Shown here one piece after another: positions 11,528-13,959 of a stretch of DNA of 13,959 nt. This stretch comes from an uncultured Dysosmobacter sp. (GTDB taxonomy: Bacteria; Bacillota; Clostridia; Oscillospirales; Oscillospiraceae), in contig CAKSVQ010000050.1 in the NCBI GenBank assembly GCA_934504065.1, positions 1 to 13,959 on the forward strand, in the 5' to 3' direction. Each line of letters begins with the position of its first letter. The stretch's first letter is position 1. The notes beneath the pieces are model-generated. The model ran no database searches. It saw only the letters and a program-made list of their open reading frames with translations, and was not told the origin of the DNA. Both the position numbers and the translations under genes were made by a program.

Positions 11528-11731
11528 TTGGCTGAATTAAAACCCTGCCCATTCTGCGGGGAATTTGGAGACGCAGTACATTTGCAAAAGCTATTCTACC
11601 ATGTCAGCTATGGCGATACCGAGTTGACGAGATGGAAAGTTATGTGTGAAAACTGCGGAGCGGAGGTATCCGAGTTTTGCACGCCGGAACGAGCGATTGA
11701 AGCATGGAACAGGAGGATTGAAAATGGCTGA
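11528..11731 (+). CDS. Lar-family-like restriction alleviation protein, copy 1
   Basis: TTG 11528 is chosen because AGGGGTGGTGA precedes it and the family begins MxELKPCPFCG; GTG 11519 and GTG 11522 are in frame but lie before that site. The 67-aa product has CPFCG (Cys7, Cys10), a second pair CENCG (Cys40, Cys43) and the family end TPERAIEAWNRR (52-63). This is the fold of the Lar/anti-restriction zinc proteins. The named function (reducing type I restriction) was shown for the Rac prophage protein; transfer of that function to this copy is inference. Confidence 0.85.
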   Translation: MAELKPCPFCGEFGDAVHLQKLFYHVSYGDTELTRWKVMCENCGAEVSEFCTPERAIEAWNRRIENG

Positions 11732-11963
11732 AATGGCGTCGACCGATAGCATGGAAAAAACGGAGATTGCGCCTGCGCGAATTTCGGACAGTGCAAAGAT
11801 CGCGCTCTGCAAGGAGCTGATCGGAGATTTCTATACCTGCGCTAACTGTGAGAGCATCGATGCGGTGAATATGCTGCTGGCAAATCTCCTTACAACGCTG
11901 GAATTCGGGGAGGAGAAACCCGTTTTGATGCAGACGGAGGATGGTGAAAAATGGTCGAGCTGA
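11724..11963 (+). CDS. Hypothetical early protein between two Lar-like genes, 79 aa
   Basis: AGGAGGATTGA precedes ATG 11724, which lies inside the end of Lar copy 1. The product starts MAEMASTDSMEKTEIAPARI and is mostly helical, with a short CANCE motif (one Cys pair) and a final LEFGEEKPVLMQTEDGE. It overlaps Lar copy 2 by 13 bases. No family recognised; the tight overlap on both sides suggests coordinated production. Confidence 0.75.
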   Translation: MAEMASTDSMEKTEIAPARISDSAKIALCKELIGDFYTCANCESIDAVNMLLANLLTTLEFGEEKPVLMQTEDGEKWSS

Positions 11964-12226
11964 AGCCATGCCCGGTTTGCGGGAGCTTGAATGTTGCTGT
12001 GGTGGAGACACCGGTTTATCGGCGGAGGTATGCGCGGTGCGCGGGTTGCGGGACGCGGTCGAGAGAGACGGCGACCGAGGCGGAGGCCGCGGCGGCTTGG
12101 AACCGGCGGCAGCTGAGCGACTGCACCGGGTGCTGCTGGAAGAATACCCAGAAGCGGAAGTGCTCCAGCTGCCGGAGAAATGAAAAATTAAAGGATAATT
12201 TTGAGGAGGCGAAGCATGAAACTTGA
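11951..12226 (+). CDS. Lar-family-like protein, copy 2, with unusual Cys-rich tail
   Basis: It starts MVELKPCPVCGSLNVAVVET and has Cys7, Cys10, Cys30 and Cys33, and AAAAWNRR (46-53), the normal end of the family. About 38 residues follow (QLSDCTGCCWKNTQKRKCSS then CRRNEKLKDNF...), with five more Cys. The tail runs into the next gene's start. A shifted frame over the same DNA reads ERLHRVLLEEYPEAEVLQLP then EK-stop (12183), which looks at least as protein-like, so a frameshift near 12110 is possible. Confidence 0.78.
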   Translation: MVELKPCPVCGSLNVAVVETPVYRRRYARCAGCGTRSRETATEAEAAAAWNRRQLSDCTGCCWKNTQKRKCSSCRRNEKLKDNFEEAKHET

Positions 12227-12383
12227 GATTGAAGTCCCGGATGAGATTATGCGGGGGACGCTGCAATTCATCGGGAAATTGGCGGACGGGAGTTGGTGGA
12301 CTTCCACGAAAGAAGTAGTAACCAACCGCGCGGTTGTGGAGGCGATTTGCGATATGGCTAAAAAACTGGGAAAAGAATGCTGA
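12216..12383 (+). CDS. Small acidic early protein, 55 aa
   Basis: GAGGAGGCGAAGC precedes ATG 12216. The product starts MKLEIEVPDEIMRGTLQFIG, then has a helix (EVVTNRAVVEAICDMAKKLG). The LEIEVPDEI opening resembles short ribbon-helix-helix-type or antitoxin-like starts, but the length and pattern are insufficient to call one. No toxin gene is visible beside it. Confidence 0.7.
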   Translation: MKLEIEVPDEIMRGTLQFIGKLADGSWWTSTKEVVTNRAVVEAICDMAKKLGKEC

Positions 12384-12397
12384 AAGGAGAAAATGGT

Positions 12398-12592
12398 ATG
12401 AAAGAAAAAGCTTATGGACGTTCGACGGGGTTTGTGGCCTTGCTGCAGGTGGCATTTATTGTGCTGAAGCTGACGAAGGTCATCGGCTGGCCGTGGGGCT
12501 GGGTGCTGGCGCCGATGTGGATATCGGCGGTTTTGACGCTGGTGGCCGTGGTGATCCTCTGCGTTGCTGCGGTAGCGAAAAACAAAAGCTGA
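12398..12592 (+). CDS. Small two-helix membrane protein, 64 aa
   Basis: ATG 12398 has AAAGGAG 8 bases upstream; ATG 12377 in frame lacks one. Two hydrophobic helices (about 10-29, FVALLQVAFIVLKLTKVIGW; and about 34-58) with a WPWGW turn form a membrane hairpin. Proteins with the pattern LQ.AFIVLKLT.VI.W.W.WVLAP.W are common in phages and are sometimes annotated with a Fragile-X-F (transmembrane 185-like) name that gives no function. Confidence 0.82.
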   Translation: MKEKAYGRSTGFVALLQVAFIVLKLTKVIGWPWGWVLAPMWISAVLTLVAVVILCVAAVAKNKS

Positions 12593-12604
12593 GGGGGTGT
12601 GCCA

Positions 12605-12850
12605 ATGAGTAGGTTTATTGAACTGCACACGATAGCGTGGACGAGCGGCGAAAAGGAAAAGGGCGTGGTTCTCAAGAATGTGGATGATATTGCTATGGTA
12701 ATCCAGCAGGGCGATGACACGCTAATTACACTGCGACGCACTAATGGGTACGCGGGGGACGCGTGCTTCCGCGTGGTGGAAAGCTACGAGGAGGTAAAGC
12801 GGATGCTGATGGGAGCAGAGCCAACGCGCGTACCATGGGAGGCGGATTGA
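12605..12850 (+). CDS. Hypothetical early protein, 81 aa
   Basis: GAGGGGGTG lies 5 bases before ATG. The product starts MSRFIELHTIAWTSGEKEKG and has a strand-rich pattern (VVLKNVDDIAMVIQQGDDTLITLRRTNG) followed by a helix that begins VVESYEEVKRML. The VVESYEEVKRML form is typical of small phage and plasmid proteins with a final helix, but the family is not identified. Overlaps the next ATG at one base. Confidence 0.75.
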   Translation: MSRFIELHTIAWTSGEKEKGVVLKNVDDIAMVIQQGDDTLITLRRTNGYAGDACFRVVESYEEVKRMLMGAEPTRVPWEAD

Positions 12851-13047
12851 TGGCGGAGAACGAGGCGCGGCGGGGGTGCAAGCCGGATCTTTGCGAGAGT
12901 TGCGCTTTTTCAAACTGTGGCCTGCGGTGCATGAACGAGTGGGGCTGTGAGCTGGACATGGGGAGGCTATGCAAGTGCGACTTAGTGCTGCCGGGCGAGG
13001 ATTGCAAGTATTTTAAGGAGGACAAAAGCAATGAACATACCGAATAA
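12850..13047 (+). CDS. Very Cys-rich small protein, 65 aa
   Basis: Nine Cys (10, 15, 18, 23, 27, 33, 41, 43, 52) in 65 residues: CKPDLCESCAFSNCGLRCMN then CELDMGRLCKC. A cytoplasmic phage protein of this type would bind zinc rather than form disulfides. The pattern is close in spirit to the C-terminal cluster of the gene at 9739 (CDSCKYNQPC...C..C). The start overlaps the previous stop (TGATG). Function unknown. Confidence 0.78.
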   Translation: MAENEARRGCKPDLCESCAFSNCGLRCMNEWGCELDMGRLCKCDLVLPGEDCKYFKEDKSNEHTE

Positions 13048-13441
13048 GGTGAGAATTCAAGGACTAGAGTACAGCGTCGAGCATATATACGGGTTGTCGG
13101 ACGGTGCGAAAGTGCTGGCCGGTGAAATTTGGCACATGGAGCTGCGGATACGGCTCCAGTCGGAGCAGGCCCCGCAGCGGGCTGCGGTGACGCTGTGGCA
13201 TGAGATTCTCCACGCGGTGATTGAGCAAAACGGGCTGGAACTGGAGGACGAGGAGCACGTCGTGGACACATTGGCGTTTGCAATACACCAGATCCTAGAG
13301 GATAACGTTGAACGATTCTATCCGAGAGAGACGAAGGAGTGCGCCTGCGGGCGCGAGGCCGGAGAGCGGATTGCCACGGCTCCTATGGAGCCTCGCAATG
13401 ACAAGCCGGAGTGCTCAGAAACGCTTATGGCGCCGCAATGA
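13031..13441 (+). CDS. HExxH metalloprotein-like phage protein with repeat-encoded tail, 136 aa
   Basis: The HEILH motif (57-61), set in VTLWHEILHAVIEQ, is the zinc-peptidase signature; Glu74 or Glu75 in EDEEHVVDTLAFAIHQIL could be the third ligand. Small phage proteins with this motif and a following helix are known as ImmA/IrrE-like or DUF peptidases, so peptidase activity is inferred. TTAAGGAGG precedes ATG, which overlaps the Cys-rich gene by 17 bases. The native end is probably near residue 100; from about 103 (ECACGREAGERIATAPMEPR) the sequence is translated dispersed repeat. Confidence 0.8.
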   Translation: MNIPNKVRIQGLEYSVEHIYGLSDGAKVLAGEIWHMELRIRLQSEQAPQRAAVTLWHEILHAVIEQNGLELEDEEHVVDTLAFAIHQILEDNVERFYPRETKECACGREAGERIATAPMEPRNDKPECSETLMAPQ

Positions 13442-13490
13442 CAAGCATGCGAGCGCCAGCAGCGGGTCGATGTGGGCATCGACCCCTACA
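13341..13490. repeat. Composite of dispersed repeats overlapping the end of the HExxH gene
   Basis: Units: gcgcctgcgggcgcg (13341-13355), ggattgccacggctcctatg and its right arm (13368-13405), a half unit ending cgcaatgacaagc (13426-13446), and gggtcgatgtgggcatcgac with cccctac (13464-13490), the last nearly identical to 9040-9066. Confidence 0.8.
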
Positions 13491-13517
13491 CAGGAAACGA
13501 AAACGGAGGGAAAGTAC

Positions 13518-13958
13518 GTGAAGGACGGAATGGTACGGGTGCTGCCGAAGAAGGACGGGAGCTGTGCGGCGAAGCTGCCGCGGCGGGCGCTGCGGGTCGG
13601 GACGACGATGCGGCTGCCGGTGACGGTGGGCGACACGCACGAGGTGACGAACTACACGGCAAACTGCACGGTGGTGGAGATCCACTGGGACAAGCACTGG
13701 ATTCGGTGCGCGTACATGGCGGGCAGGTCAAGGTTGCACGAGTGCTATCAATTCTTGGAGGAGGATGAAATGCAAATTGACAAGGCGGCGCAGCGCGAAA
13801 AAATGCGAGAATTGGAAGAAATCTGCGAAAACGGACACGCCTCCGGTGGTAAGATAAAAAGAAAACGGAAGCGCAAAGCAGGGAAGTACGGTTCCCGGCC
13901 ACGGCCGGAGAACGGTACGGCTTCCACACCGGAGGAGGCAGTGGCGGGCGGTCAATGA
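13518..13958 (+). CDS. Hypothetical protein, 146 aa, with an internal start signal
   Basis: GTG 13518 is used because GGAGGGAAA lies before it. The N-terminal 84 residues look beta-rich (KDGMVRVLPKKDGSCAAKLP, TTMRLPVTVG, NCTVVEIHWDKHW). The C-terminal part is a charged helix (KAAQREKMRELEEICENGH) and then a very basic segment (KIKRKRKRKAGKYGSRPRP). At 13770 an in-frame ATG has GGAGGAGGATGAA directly before it, so two proteins (84 and 62 residues) may once have been separate, or a shorter form is also made. The stop overlaps an ATG at 13955 that opens the next gene. Confidence 0.7.
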   Translation: MKDGMVRVLPKKDGSCAAKLPRRALRVGTTMRLPVTVGDTHEVTNYTANCTVVEIHWDKHWIRCAYMAGRSRLHECYQFLEEDEMQIDKAAQREKMRELEEICENGHASGGKIKRKRKRKAGKYGSRPRPENGTASTPEEAVAGGQ

Positions 13959-13959
13959 C

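Noticed and set aside
12216..12383. Antitoxin of a toxin-antitoxin pair
   Set aside because: Only the short LEIEVPDEI opening is suggestive; the neighbours are a Lar-like protein and a small membrane protein with no toxin features.
11640..12455. Leftward 271-residue frame
   Set aside because: It is antisense to both Lar-like genes and their neighbours, is Ser/Pro-rich and has no start signal.

Overview
The window looks like the junction and early region of a temperate tailed phage (or its excised circle) from a GC-rich gut-type Clostridia host, most likely Oscillospiraceae/Ruminococcaceae. Evidence for the host type is strong AGGAGG-type ribosome sites, GTG and TTG starts, GC-rich codons, and several dispersed palindromic repeats of a kind common in those genomes. 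The taxon is inferred from general knowledge, not from a marker gene.

Layout. (1) 1-992, rightward: three small genes that read as the tail end of a late operon; the last is ferritin-like. A perfect 14-bp stem-loop closes it. (2) 1045-1086: an imperfect 42-bp palindrome directly at the 3' end of a large serine recombinase gene, the best attachment-site candidate. (3) 1096-3036, leftward: the recombinase and a membrane-anchored HTH protein in one operon, with a 20-bp palindrome upstream. (4) 3253-3641, rightward: two very small genes and a terminator. (5) 3643-4079: no gene, but three 37-bp repeats that fold into hairpins inside an 8-bp closing stem, with a strong leftward promoter just upstream; this suggests a structured non-coding RNA. 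(6) 4080-5491, leftward: two membrane-protein genes with their own promoter, in the usual position for lysogenic-conversion or exclusion genes. (7) 5645-6025, leftward: a CI-like repressor, then an operator/promoter region. (8) 6183-13958, rightward: a dense early operon of about 25 small genes, many overlapping by ATGA. It includes an adenine methyltransferase (Dam family), a DUF4406 protein, two Lar-like anti-restriction proteins, several zinc-binding Cys-rich proteins, small membrane proteins and an HExxH protein. One small gene (6503-6688) runs against the operon from its own strong promoter.

How the parts fit: the repressor probably holds the rightward early promoter at 6108-6136 shut in the lysogen, while the leftward membrane genes, the putative RNA and the inverted 6503 gene have their own promoters and could be expressed during lysogeny. 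After induction the early operon would be read through. The methyltransferase and Lar proteins suggest protection against host restriction. A late-gene end abutting the recombinase with an intact symmetric palindrome between them is the order of an unintegrated circular phage rather than of a simple prophage.

The most unusual features are the triple-hairpin RNA candidate (3803-3982), a cloverleaf tRNA-Cys-like sequence with an aberrant core (9090-9163), the antiparallel gene overlap at 6503-6577, and host-type repeats placed at gene ends, two of which now encode the C-termini of phage proteins.
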